Source of the DNA: Gaiellaceae bacterium
GTDB taxonomy: Bacteria > Actinomycetota > Thermoleophilia > Gaiellales > Gaiellaceae
Assembly: GCA_030446625.1 (NCBI GenBank)
Contig: JAUJMY010000001.1
Location: forward strand, 25,191-89,190
Reading direction: 5' to 3'
DNA length: 64,000 bases
In this document: positions 24,727 to 33,118 of the stretch, in pieces
Position numbering within the stretch: the stretch's first letter is position 1
Layout: the number at the start of each line of letters is the position of its first letter
The notes under the pieces: model-generated
What the model was told of the DNA's origin: nothing
Database searches by the model: none
What the model saw: only the letters and a program-made list of their open reading frames with translations
Made by a program: the position numbers and the translations under genes

Positions 24727-25427
24727 GCCAGCAGCTCGCGCAGCTCGAGCAGGCGCTCGTCGAGGCGCTTGCCGGTGAGCTCGTTCGAGTAGAGCGCGCC
24801 CGCGAGCGCGAGCGTGCCTGCGAGGCAGACGAGGAACGTCGCGAACATGCTGCCCGCCATCTGCGGGCCCTCGCGCGTGAACACGACGGGATGGATGAAG
24901 TTCTCCGCGAGCCGGATCGCGAGGAAGCTGACCGGGATCAGCACGACGCCGAAGAGCGCGTAGACGGCGGAGAGGTTCGCGCGCGCCGGCCCCGCGTCGA
25001 CCGAGAAGCGGAGCATGAAGTACGCCGAGTAGAAGAGGAACAGGATCAGGAAGAGCACGAGCTGGCGCTCGCCCCAGCTCCACCAGACGCCCCACGAGAT
25101 CTTCGCCCAGATCGACCCGGTTACGAGCGTGAGCAGTCCGAAGATCGTGCCCATGTGGATCGCCGTGTAGCTCTCGAGGTCGTACCGCTCACCGCGCGTC
25201 CACAGGTGACGCAGCGCCTTCCACGCGCCCCAGCCGAAGCACGCATACGCGGTCAGCGCGACCGGGACGTGGATGTAGAAGATGCGCTGGCTGATGCCCT
25301 GGTCGGCGTCCTCGGGCGCCCACAGGAGCGCCAGCGCGACTCCGCCGCCGAGGAGCAGCACGGACGCGCAGGCGAACAAGAAGCCCCTGCTATTCAACGA
25401 CGACGTACTCAAAGGTGGCCCAGGCAA
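24723..25427 (-). CDS. ccmC: Heme exporter subunit CcmC-like
   Basis: A 234-residue protein with six membrane segments. FYIHVPVALTAY carries the first axial His and the tryptophan-rich loop WGVWWSWGERQLVLFLIL corresponds to the WWD heme motif, although the usual WDxRL reads WGERQ. HPVVFTREGPQM carries the second conserved His. It belongs to the system I apparatus with ccmA and ccmB upstream. It starts with TTG and overlaps the end of ccmB by 38 bases. Confidence 0.82.
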   Translation of the reverse strand: MPGPPLSTSSLNSRGFLFACASVLLLGGGVALALLWAPEDADQGISQRIFYIHVPVALTAYACFGWGAWKALRHLWTRGERYDLESYTAIHMGTIFGLLTLVTGSIWAKISWGVWWSWGERQLVLFLILFLFYSAYFMLRFSVDAGPARANLSAVYALFGVVLIPVSFLAIRLAENFIHPVVFTREGPQMAGSMFATFLVCLAGTLALAGALYSNELTGKRLDERLLELRELLA

Positions 25428-26031
25428 GTATCGCGAATACGAGGTCGTAGAGCGCGAGGAAGCCGAGGTACCGCCCGGCGTCCTCCGCCACCGTCGCCCC
25501 GACGCCTCCGACGACGATCGGAAGCGCCAGCGGGAGGAAGAGCAGCGGCAGCAGGAGCTCGCGCGCGCGCGCCGCGACGGCCATCGCGGCGAGCAGCGTC
25601 CCGACCGCGCAGATCCCGACGTTGGCGAGCGCGACCGCGGCGATCGTCTGGCCGCTCAGCGGCTCGAAGAAGAGCGCGAACGCGGGCAGCGCCACGAGCT
25701 CGACGAGGACGAGGAACGCGAGCGTCGCGAGGAGCTTCCCCAGCCAGATCGCGCTCCGGTCGCACGGGGCGAGCACGAGCCCGTCCAGCACGCCCTGCTC
25801 GCGCTCCGGCACGAAGGCGCGCCCGAGCCCGAGCAGCGCCGTGAACAGGATCGCGACCCAGAGCAGGCCGGCCGCGGCGTCGCTCTGCTCGCCGGTGAGC
25901 GCGAAGCGGAACGCAACGAGCATCGCGACGACGAAGAGCAGCATCGCGGGCAGCGTCTCGCGGCCGCGGAGCTCGAGCAGGAGGTCCTTGCGCGCGAGCG
26001 CCGCCACGTCACGTGCATACGCAAGTAACAA
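25390..26031 (-). CDS. ccmB: Heme exporter subunit CcmB-like
   Basis: A 213-residue membrane protein with about six segments. It begins with the family pattern ARKDLLLELRGRETL and has FVPEREQGVLDGLVLAP near 80, both typical of CcmB permeases. The best start is TTG 26031, four bases after the ccmA stop; GTG 26007 is an alternative. The start lies within a 19-bp palindrome (26023-26041), which thus provides both the ccmA stop and the ccmB start. It pairs with CcmA as an ABC transporter. Confidence 0.8.
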   Translation of the reverse strand: MLLAYARDVAALARKDLLLELRGRETLPAMLLFVVAMLVAFRFALTGEQSDAAAGLLWVAILFTALLGLGRAFVPEREQGVLDGLVLAPCDRSAIWLGKLLATLAFLVLVELVALPAFALFFEPLSGQTIAAVALANVGICAVGTLLAAMAVAARARELLLPLLFLPLALPIVVGGVGATVAEDAGRYLGFLALYDLVFAILAWATFEYVVVE

Positions 26032-26041
26032 AGTGTTACTT
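26023..26041. repeat. AT-rich palindrome at the ccmA/ccmB junction
   Basis: AAGTAACA (26023-26030) and TGTTACTT (26034-26041) are perfect inverted arms around AAG. The 22 bases 26025-26046 match 54377-54398 inside rsmG at 19 positions, all but the 3-base centre. It stands out as AT-rich in a ~70% GC setting. Confidence 0.7.
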
Positions 26042-26629
26042 GGCTCCTGCGAGCGCCACGTGTTCCGGCGCGAGCGGGGCGAGGCGGGCGGGGTCGTGTG
26101 TCGCGACGAGGAACGCCCGCTCCCCGCGCAGCTCGACGAGCTCCCGATCGAGCAGCGCTGCGCCGTCGGCGTCGAGCGCGTTGAACGGCTCGTCCAGCAG
26201 CAGGAGGTCGGGCTCGTGGAGGAGCGTGCGGCAAAGCGCAAGGCGCTGGAGCATCCCGCGCGAGAACGCGCCGGCGCGCTCGTGACGCGCGTCCCAGAGG
26301 CCGAAGCGCTCCAGCAGCATCCCGATGCGCTCGCGCCGCTCGGGCACGCGGTAGAGCCGGCCGTAGAGGTCGAGATTCTCGAGCGCCGTGAGCTCGCGAT
26401 AGACGAGCGCCTCGTGGCCGAGGTAGCCGATCCGGCCGCGCTCGACTCCCAACTCGAGCTCGCCGCTCGTCGGCGCGGCGAGCCCGGCGCACAGCCGCAG
26501 CAGCGTCGTCTTCCCGGACCCGTTCGGTCCCGTCACGACGGCGAAGCCGCCCCGCTCGACGTCGAGCTCGACGTCGCGGAGCACACGCTTCGACCCGAAG
26601 CGCTTCTCGAGCGCGCGCGCGCGGATCAC
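26036..26629 (-). CDS. ccmA: Heme exporter ATP-binding subunit CcmA
   Basis: A 197-residue ABC ATPase: Walker A GPNGSGKTTLLR near 34, Q-loop replaced by LGHEALVYRELTALENL (CcmA-type), signature AFSRGMLQRLALCRTLL near 118, Walker B LLLLDEPFNALD and switch VATHD. It energises CcmB/CcmC in heme export for cytochrome c maturation. The GTG lies six bases after TAGACT (26641-26636), so the whole ccm-hem operon probably starts as a leaderless mRNA here. Confidence 0.88.
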   Translation of the reverse strand: MIRARALEKRFGSKRVLRDVELDVERGGFAVVTGPNGSGKTTLLRLCAGLAAPTSGELELGVERGRIGYLGHEALVYRELTALENLDLYGRLYRVPERRERIGMLLERFGLWDARHERAGAFSRGMLQRLALCRTLLHEPDLLLLDEPFNALDADGAALLDRELVELRGERAFLVATHDPARLAPLAPEHVALAGAK

Positions 26630-26682
26630 GTCGTCAGTCTAGGGAGGTGACGGCACGGGGCGCGGCGGCGTATCTTCAGCGC

Positions 26683-27994
26683 ATGGCACGCGCAGCCGCG
26701 TTGTCGTTCGTGCTCGTCGCAACCGTCCTCGCGGCTCGCGTCGAACCCGCCGCGGCCTGCTCGTGCGCCGGCATCGACCCGCGAGCGGCGCTGGCGCGCG
26801 CAGACGCCGCGTTCGTCGGCGTCCTCGTGGACAAGCGCCTGAAGTCGCCGCCGCTGCGCTCGACCGCCGACGCCGCGGTCTACACCTTTCGCGTCGAGAC
26901 GGCGATCAAGGGGCGGCTGCCGGCGCGGATCGAGGTCGAGAGTGCCGAGAGCGGCGCGTCCTGCGGGCTGGAGGCGGAGCCGGGCGTCCCGATCGGCCTC
27001 TTCCTCGACCGGCGCGGCGGTGTCTGGCGCTCGAGCCTCTGCCTCCAGATCTCGCCGGCGGAGCTCCGCCGCGCCGCCCGCCCGCTGCCGGCGCCGGCGG
27101 GTTCGGGCCGCCCCGCAGTCGTCGTCGGCGGCAGCTTCGCGCCCGCGCGGACGATCGCGCTCGACAGGAACGGGCGCACGCTCGCCTACGGCCTCGGGCG
27201 CGGGGAGAGCGTGGCGCTGTCGGTCTGCCCGGGGGGACGGCAGCTCGCGGAGCTCGTCCGCGACGAGCAGCGACTCCTTGTCGCGGTGCGAGCGCTCCCG
27301 CGGCTCCGTCGCGTCGGCGAGACCGCCGTCCCGAGGTCGCTCGTTCCGCGTACGGCCTATCCGACGGCGATCTCGTGCCGGGACGCGAACGCGAGCGAGT
27401 TGCTCATCTTCGCGGCCGGCGAAGCTCGAAGCGTCGTCGTCCGCCTCCGACACGGGCGCTTCGAAGCCGTCCATCGTGGAGGTCGGGCGCTCGGCGCCGC
27501 CGTCGGGAGCAGGTACGCGTACCTCAACACGCCACGCTCGCTCGAACGCCTCGACCTGCGCACGAGGAGGGCCGCGATCGCGCGGGTACCGCGCGTGGAC
27601 GGCTTCGCGCTCAGCCCGGACGGGCGCAGGCTCGCCGGGATCACCGACGCGGCGAGGCCCGGGAGTTGATCGTCGTCGACGCGAGGACTCGGTTTGTCCG
27701 GCGCCTCCCGCTCGACCCCGGCTCCTACGCGCTCGCCTGGCTCGACGGCGCGCGCGTGGCGGTGCTGCCGCGCCTGCCGGAAGCACGCGTCCGGGTCGTC
27801 GGCCCCGGCCTCCGATCGGCGACGGACCCGCGGCGTGGAACGCGCCGCTCGCGGTCGCGCGCGGCGGCTTCCTGCATGGGATCGCGCCCGACGGGCAGGT
27901 GCGCGTCGCGCGGGTGCCGCGCGGCCGCGTCCTCACGCGCCCGCCGCTCCCGTCGCGTGTCGCGTCGGCAATCGCGGCCGTCCCGCGCGGCTAG
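26683..27994 (+). pseudogene. Secreted protein with N-terminal CSC motif, disrupted by two frameshifts
   Basis: The frame from ATG 26683 (six bases after TATCTT) has a signal peptide (AALSFVLVATVLAARV...AAACSC), a CSCAG start of the mature part as in TIMP/NTR-like proteins, and about 325 residues ending SPDGRRLAGITDAA before a premature stop at 27667-27669. Homologous-looking sequence continues in a second frame (ELIVVDARTRFVRRLPLDPG, about 27665-27815) and then a third (WNAPLAVARGGFLHGIAPDG, to stop 27994), with beta-propeller-like repeats. Two single-base losses near 27640-27665 and 27805-27825 would explain it. It may be an assembly error. Confidence 0.6.
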
Positions 27995-28851
27995 AAGGCG
28001 TCGACGAGCACGAAGGCGAGCAGCACGATGCTGATCACGCCGTTGACCGTGAAGAAGGCCGTGTCGAGCCGGCGCAGATCGCCCGGCCGGACGATCGCGT
28101 GCTCGTAGAGGAGGAGCAGCGCGACGACGCCGAGCCCGACCCAGTACGCGAGGCCCAGGCCGAGACCGGCCCCTGCGACCGCGAGCAGCGCGAGCGTCGC
28201 GACGTGGAGGGCGCGCGCGCCCCAGAACGTCGCTTCGACGCCGAAGCGCGTCGCCCACGAGTGCAGCCCCGCCGCGCGGTCGTGGGCGAGGTCGAAGAGC
28301 GAGTAGAAGAGGTCGAAACCCGCGACCCAGAGGGCGACTGCGACGCCGATGCACCACGCCTCCCACGGCAGCTCGCCGGTCAGCGCCAGCCACGCCGCGA
28401 GCGGCGCCAGCCCGAGCGACGCGCCGAGCCAGAGGTGGCAGACCCACGTGAAGCGCTTCAGGTACGGGTACACGACGAAGAGCGCGACGGGGATCGGCCA
28501 GAGCCAGCGCACGATCGAGTGGAGCTGCCAGACGGCGCCGACGAAGAGCGCGAGAGACGCGACGCAGAGCCCTACGACCTGGCTCCGGGAGAGCGCGCCG
28601 CGCGGCAGCTCCCGGGTGGCCGTCCGTGGATTGCGCGCGTCGAGCTCGGCGTCGACGAGCCGGTTCAGCGCCATCGCGAGCGTGCGCGCCGCGACCATCG
28701 CCACGGTGATCCAGAAGAGGCCGCGCGCGCCGGGGTCGCCGTCCGTGGCGAGGACAGCGCCCACGTATGCGAACGGGAGCGCGAAGACGGTGTGCTCGAG
28801 CTTGACGAGCGACGCCAGGCGCCTCGGCAGTCCGACCGCCGTCGCGGTCAT
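27991..28851 (-). CDS. UbiA-family polyprenyltransferase
   Basis: A 286-residue membrane protein with about eight helices. The two Asp-rich prenyl-diphosphate motifs are ALNRLVDAELDARNPRT (near 62) and DLFYSLFDLAHDRAAGL (near 199). Residues fit the 4-hydroxybenzoate/MqnP-type group used in ubiquinone or futalosine-route menaquinone synthesis; an actinobacterium would be expected to make menaquinone. The ATG overlaps the stop of the mog gene (ATGA). Confidence 0.8.
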   Translation of the reverse strand: MTATAVGLPRRLASLVKLEHTVFALPFAYVGAVLATDGDPGARGLFWITVAMVAARTLAMALNRLVDAELDARNPRTATRELPRGALSRSQVVGLCVASLALFVGAVWQLHSIVRWLWPIPVALFVVYPYLKRFTWVCHLWLGASLGLAPLAAWLALTGELPWEAWCIGVAVALWVAGFDLFYSLFDLAHDRAAGLHSWATRFGVEATFWGARALHVATLALLAVAGAGLGLGLAYWVGLGVVALLLLYEHAIVRPGDLRRLDTAFFTVNGVISIVLLAFVLVDAF

Positions 28852-29327
28852 GTCTGCGCGTGCCGGCTCGGCTGGCCCGCGACGAGCTCGAGCGCGTGCT
28901 CCAGCGCGGGCTCGAGCACGGCGAACCCGTCGCGGCAGCCGCCGGTCGACCCGGGCAGGTTGACGACCAGCGTCTCGCCGCGGATCCCGGCGACGCCGCG
29001 CGAGAGCAGACCGTGCGGCGTCTTCGCCGCCGCGTCCGCGCGGATCGCCTCCGCGATCCCCGGCGCCGGGCGGTCGAGGACCTCGAGGGTCGCCTCGGGC
29101 GTGACGTCGCGCGGGGCGACGCCGGTGCCGCCGGTCGTCAGGACGAGCCGCGCGTCCTTGGCGAGCGCGGCGATCCCGTCCGCGACGGCCGGCCGCTCGT
29201 CCGGGACGACGGCGCGCGTCACGTCGTAGCCGCGCTCGTCGAGCAAGCGCGCGAGGAGGTCGCCGCTCTCGTCCTCGCGCTCGCCGCGGAAGACGCCGTC
29301 GGAGACCGTCAGCACCCCGGCCTTCAC
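28848..29327 (-). CDS. mog: Molybdopterin adenylyltransferase-type protein (MogA/MoaB)
   Basis: A 159-residue protein with the MoCF fold: VLTVSDGVFRGEREDESG at the N-terminus, LVLTTGGTGVAPRDVTPEAT near 61 and VVNLPGSTGGCRDGF near 121. It adenylates molybdopterin before metal insertion. GTG overlaps the moaC stop (GTGA). moeA lies 10 kb away and completes the same pathway. Confidence 0.87.
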   Translation of the reverse strand: MKAGVLTVSDGVFRGEREDESGDLLARLLDERGYDVTRAVVPDERPAVADGIAALAKDARLVLTTGGTGVAPRDVTPEATLEVLDRPAPGIAEAIRADAAAKTPHGLLSRGVAGIRGETLVVNLPGSTGGCRDGFAVLEPALEHALELVAGQPSRHAQT

Positions 29328-29770
29328 GAGGGCTCCTTCACCTTCTCCACCAGACGAACCGCCGAGACCGTCATGTCCGCGTCGATCGCCTTGGCCATGT
29401 CGTAGACGGTCAGGGCGGCGATCGTGGCCGCGACGAGCGCCTCCATCTCCACGCCGGTCTGCGCGGTCGTCTCGGCCGTGGCGCGTATCGCGACGGCATC
29501 GTCTGCGACCTCCAGCGCGACGTCGACGTGCGTCAGGGGAAGCGGGTGGCAGAGCGGGATCAGGTCGCTCGTCCGCTTCGCGGCCATGATCCCTGCGAGC
29601 TGCGCGGTCGCCAGCGCGTCGCCCTTCGGCAGCTCCCGCAGGCGGCGCGCCGTCTCCGGAGCCATCCGCAGCGTCGCCTCCGCCCGGGCGCGCCGACGCG
29701 ATGGTGGCTTGCCGCCGACGTCGACCATCCGCACGGCTCCGGACGCGTCGACGTGCGACAGCTCGCTCAC
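29324..29770 (-). CDS. moaC: Cyclic pyranopterin monophosphate synthase
   Basis: A 148-residue protein: SHVDASGAVRMVDVGGKP at the start, GDALATAQLAGIMAAKRTSDLIPLCHPLPL (in two parts, near 52-82), and the catalytic end GVEMEALVAATIAALTVYDMAKAID in split form. It makes cyclic pyranopterin monophosphate for molybdenum cofactor. The GTG lies seven bases after TACGAT (29783-29778). moaA was not seen in the window. Confidence 0.9.
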   Translation of the reverse strand: MSELSHVDASGAVRMVDVGGKPPSRRRARAEATLRMAPETARRLRELPKGDALATAQLAGIMAAKRTSDLIPLCHPLPLTHVDVALEVADDAVAIRATAETTAQTGVEMEALVAATIAALTVYDMAKAIDADMTVSAVRLVEKVKEPS

Positions 29771-29789
29771 GTACGCGATCGTAGCCCCG

Positions 29790-31253
29790 TCAGCTCGGCG
29801 CGCCCGCGCGGTCGAAGTCCGCGAGCTGCGCGTCGATCCAGACTTCGAGGTCGTTCCGGCGCACGTGGGCGCGGATCGCGTCGAGCCGCGCGCGGCGCTC
29901 TTCCGGAGGGAGCTCGAGCGCGGCGTGGATCGCGTTCGCCTGGCCGACCAGGTCGAACGGGTTGACCGAGATCGCCCACTCCGCCAGCTCCTCGTGCACG
30001 CCCGCATTCTCGGACAGGACGAGCACGCCGTCGCGCTCGTTGACGAGGGGCGCCTCCTTCGCGACGAGGTTGAGCCCGTCGAAGATCGCGTTCACGAGCA
30101 GGACGTCGAACTGCTTGTAAGCCGCGACCGCCTGCGGGAAGTCGTCGCGGATCTGGAGGTCGATCGGGGTCCAGCCGAGGCGCTGGAAGCGGTCGTTCAC
30201 CTGCCGTGCCGTCCGCTGGATCGCGCCGAGGTACTCGGAGTACTCCGGGATGTCCTGCCGCGACGGGTCGAGCAGCGCGAGCATCGCGACGCGGCCGTGC
30301 ATCTCGGGGTGGGCGTCGAGGTAGAGCTCGAACGCGCGGAAGCCGCGGACGACGTTCTTCGACGGGTCCGTGCGGTCGACGCGGACGATCAGCTTCTCGG
30401 GCCGTCGCGCGGCGATCTCCCGCTCCGCGGCGAGGACGGCGTCGCTCGCCGCGAGCTCGTCGAACTCCTGCGGGTCGACGGAGATCGCGTGACTCGTGAC
30501 GAGCGTGCGGCGTCCGTCGAGCAGGAGCGCGCCGCCCGGGTCGTCGCAGGACGCCCCGGCCACCTGCTCGCACGAGCGGAGGAAGTTCCGGGCCCAGCGC
30601 GACGTGTGGAACCCGACGACGTCGTTCGCGAGCAGGCTCTCGTGCACGACGCGCCGCAGCGCCTCGGGCAGGACGTGCCAGTAGTCCGGCTGCGGCCACG
30701 GCACGTGGACGAAGTGCGCGAGCTGCGCGTCCGGCCGCGCCTCTCGGACCATTTGCGGCGCGAGGTAGAGGTGGTAGTCGTGGAAGAAGACCGTCGCGCC
30801 CGGCCGCGCTTCGAGCTCCGCAAGCACGGCCTCCGCGAAGTTCCGGTTCACGCGCGCGTAGCCCTCGTGCCACGCGTGGTGCAGTCCGGGATCGGCGCTC
30901 GGCGCCGCCGCGAGCGGCCAGAGGTAGTGCTGGAGGAACCACAGCACCGGGTTCGAGACGACGTTGTAGAACCAGTCGTAGGCGATCGCGTCGTGCGCGA
31001 CGAGGCGCAGGCGGTACGGCGAGCCGTCACGCGCCGTCTCGTCGACCGCGCCGTCGCCCGCGTCGGCCGCCACCGCGCGGTCCTCCTCGCTGATCGCGCT
31101 CGCGATCCACGTCACGTCGTGGTGCGAGACGAGGCTCCGGAGCGCGGTCACGAGGCCGCCGCCGCCGCGCCGCGCGCCGCGCGCGCCGGCCGCGTCGCGC
31201 GTGAAGCCGACTGGTCCGCGGTTGGAGACGACGATGATCTGGCGCCGGCTCAT
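29790..31253 (-). CDS. otsA: Trehalose-6-phosphate synthase (GT20)
   Basis: A 487-residue GT20 enzyme: VVSNRGPVGF near 8, DWFYNVVSNPVLWFLQHYLWP and FHDYHLYLAPQM near 155 for the acceptor site, VRVDRTDPSKNVVRGFRAFE for the nucleotide-sugar site, and DVLLVNAIFDGLNLVAKEAP with SENAGVHEEL near the C-terminus. It joins UDP/GDP-glucose to glucose-6-phosphate. No otsB phosphatase gene is adjacent. TACGCT lies ten bases before the ATG. Confidence 0.88.
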   Translation of the reverse strand: MSRRQIIVVSNRGPVGFTRDAAGARGARRGGGGLVTALRSLVSHHDVTWIASAISEEDRAVAADAGDGAVDETARDGSPYRLRLVAHDAIAYDWFYNVVSNPVLWFLQHYLWPLAAAPSADPGLHHAWHEGYARVNRNFAEAVLAELEARPGATVFFHDYHLYLAPQMVREARPDAQLAHFVHVPWPQPDYWHVLPEALRRVVHESLLANDVVGFHTSRWARNFLRSCEQVAGASCDDPGGALLLDGRRTLVTSHAISVDPQEFDELAASDAVLAAEREIAARRPEKLIVRVDRTDPSKNVVRGFRAFELYLDAHPEMHGRVAMLALLDPSRQDIPEYSEYLGAIQRTARQVNDRFQRLGWTPIDLQIRDDFPQAVAAYKQFDVLLVNAIFDGLNLVAKEAPLVNERDGVLVLSENAGVHEELAEWAISVNPFDLVGQANAIHAALELPPEERRARLDAIRAHVRRNDLEVWIDAQLADFDRAGAPS

Positions 31254-31284
31254 GGCGCGGCGCAGCGTACTGCCGTCAGGTCGC

Positions 31285-32559
31285 CTAGGCCGCGACGCTG
31301 GCGAGCTCGACGCCCGCGGTCTCGTTCCCGAGCTGGCGGTTGAAGAGTGCGAGCCAGTCGCGCAGCAGGCGCGGCGTGAGGAAGTTCCGGCGCACCGCCT
31401 CCTTCCCCTTCAGCGCGCGCACACGCGCCTCCGTCGGATCGCGCAGGGCCTCGATGCACGCGTCGGCGCACTCGTCCGGCGACTCCACCAGCCACCCCGT
31501 CTGCCCGTCCTCGATCTGGACGACGATCCCGCCCACGCGCCCGGCGACGGTCGGCCGGGCCTTCCAGAGCGCCTCGGAGACCGTGAGGCCGAAGCCCTCT
31601 TTGATCGACTTCTGGATCACCGCGGCCGAGTGCACCTGGAACGCGTTCACCTCGACCGAGCCGACGTTGTTCAGGTTCGAGAGGATGAAGATGTCGGGGT
31701 CGTTGTCAGCATAGGCAACGGTCTTGTTGTAGAAGTCCCAGCCCTCGGGGTCGTCGTGAGCCATCGAGCCGACGAGCGCGAGCTGCACCTCCGGGAACCG
31801 GTCCTTGACGCCGCGGTACGCGTCGATCACCCCGAGCGGGTCCTTCCACGGGTCGAAGCGCGACACCTGGGTCAGCAGCGGCCGCTCGACGTCGATCCCG
31901 AACTGGTCGACGATGTAGGCCGCGTCCTCGGGCGAAAGGGCCATGTTCTTCGGCGCGAGCGGGTCGATCGCCGGCGGCCAGATGAAGCACTCGGGCAGGT
32001 TCCGCGCGTCCGGGACGTACTCGCGCATGTGGAAGATCGCGGCGTCGTAGTGGGAGATCGACGGGAGCAGGAAGTTGAAGACGTCCCAGTTCGGCGTCGA
32101 GAAGTCGATGTGCCCGCGCCACGTCCACTTCGCCTGCGAGTCCGGGAAGTGGTCGATCATCGAGACGGGCTGCGGGTCGTGCACGACGACGAAGTCGTAG
32201 TCGTCGTCGAACTCGGCCGCGTTCTGCGCGTTGTAGCGCATGAAGATCTGCTCCTGCTCCGCGGTCAGGCCCTGCGGATTGCCCTGGAGCGCGTTGTGGA
32301 TCGTCTTCGTGACGTTGAAGAACTCGTCCTGTCCCTGGATGATCCGCCACTCGACGTCGAGGCCGGCGTCCGCCATCAGCGGGATCAGCGTGTAGTTGAT
32401 CTCCGCGACACCGCCTCCGAACGCGGTCGCCGAGAGATGGACGACGCGCTTGCCGGCGAGCGGCTCCGCGAGGCGGCGGATCTCCTCCATGAGCCCGCGC
32501 GTCGCGATCGTCGCGTAGTCGCCCAGCGACTTGTGACCGACGTTGACGACCGGGAGCAT
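31285..32559 (-). CDS. GT4 glycosyltransferase, trehalose synthase (TreT-like)
   Basis: A 424-residue GT-B protein. HLSATAFGGGVAEINYTLIP is the TreT-type N-terminal pattern (HxNxTxxGGGVAE), VVHDPQPVSMI near 120, IDFSTPNWDVFNFLLP, and the C-terminal donor site QVSRFDPWKDPLGVIDAY with SIKEGFGLTVSEALWKARPTV (conserved Glu pair region). The family joins NDP-glucose and glucose directly to trehalose. ATG 32559 fits homologues; GTG 32601 is an alternative. It lies 31 bases upstream of otsA. Confidence 0.78.
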   Translation of the reverse strand: MLPVVNVGHKSLGDYATIATRGLMEEIRRLAEPLAGKRVVHLSATAFGGGVAEINYTLIPLMADAGLDVEWRIIQGQDEFFNVTKTIHNALQGNPQGLTAEQEQIFMRYNAQNAAEFDDDYDFVVVHDPQPVSMIDHFPDSQAKWTWRGHIDFSTPNWDVFNFLLPSISHYDAAIFHMREYVPDARNLPECFIWPPAIDPLAPKNMALSPEDAAYIVDQFGIDVERPLLTQVSRFDPWKDPLGVIDAYRGVKDRFPEVQLALVGSMAHDDPEGWDFYNKTVAYADNDPDIFILSNLNNVGSVEVNAFQVHSAAVIQKSIKEGFGLTVSEALWKARPTVAGRVGGIVVQIEDGQTGWLVESPDECADACIEALRDPTEARVRALKGKEAVRRNFLTPRLLRDWLALFNRQLGNETAGVELASVAA

Positions 32560-32642
32560 GTGGTAGGAGTCGCAGCCGCTTGAGGGTCGACCGCGCCGCA
32601 CGATACCGGGAGCGCTCGACGCCGCACCCGCCGCCGGCGCGG

Positions 32643-33059
32643 CTAGCGCAAAAGCTTTACGAACCGCAGACGCGAGCCCTGTCCGTTCTCGCGGGGTCCG
32701 ATCTCGAGCTCGTCCGCGATCGACTCGATGATCGCGATCCCGAGGCCTCCCTCGCTCAGCTCGGCATCGCCCGGCCCGCGCTCCGAGAAGTCGAAGCCCC
32801 CGCCGTTGTCGGCGACCTCGATCACCAGCCGGTCCGGCTGCAGGTCGTAGACGATCTCGACCACGCCTTGTCCGTTGGGGTATGCGTGGCGGACGGAGTT
32901 CGAGCAGGCCTCGGTCAGCGCCAGCTTCAGGTCGGCAAGGTTCTCGTGCGAGAGCTCGCGCAGGCGTGAGAGCCCCGTGAGGGCGAGGCGCCCCAGCGTG
33001 ATGTACTCCGCCTTAGCAGGGATGGTCAGTCGGATCGCATGCTCGCCGGCGACGCCCAC
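32643..33059 (-). CDS. RsbW-like serine kinase/anti-sigma ATP-binding protein
   Basis: A 138-residue HATPase domain: N-box LKLALTEACSNSVRHAYP near 43-60, G1 box VADNGGGFD near 82 and G2 box EGGLGIAIIESIADEL near 102. Such proteins phosphorylate anti-anti-sigma factors or bind sigma factors. No STAS partner or sigma gene is adjacent; the nearest sigma gene in the window is 28 kb away. It starts with GTG. The partner is unknown. Confidence 0.8.
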   Translation of the reverse strand: MGVAGEHAIRLTIPAKAEYITLGRLALTGLSRLRELSHENLADLKLALTEACSNSVRHAYPNGQGVVEIVYDLQPDRLVIEVADNGGGFDFSERGPGDAELSEGGLGIAIIESIADELEIGPRENGQGSRLRFVKLLR

Positions 33060-33118
33060 TACGCGGACGTTGCCCGTCTCCCGCTGCTTCTAATCGGGAA
33101 AGTGCGGGTTCTTTCGCG

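Noticed and set aside
31254-31284. Possible separate promoter between the TreT-like gene and otsA
   Set aside because: TACGCT lies ten bases before the otsA ATG, longer than the usual leaderless spacing; kept only as a remark in the gene entry.
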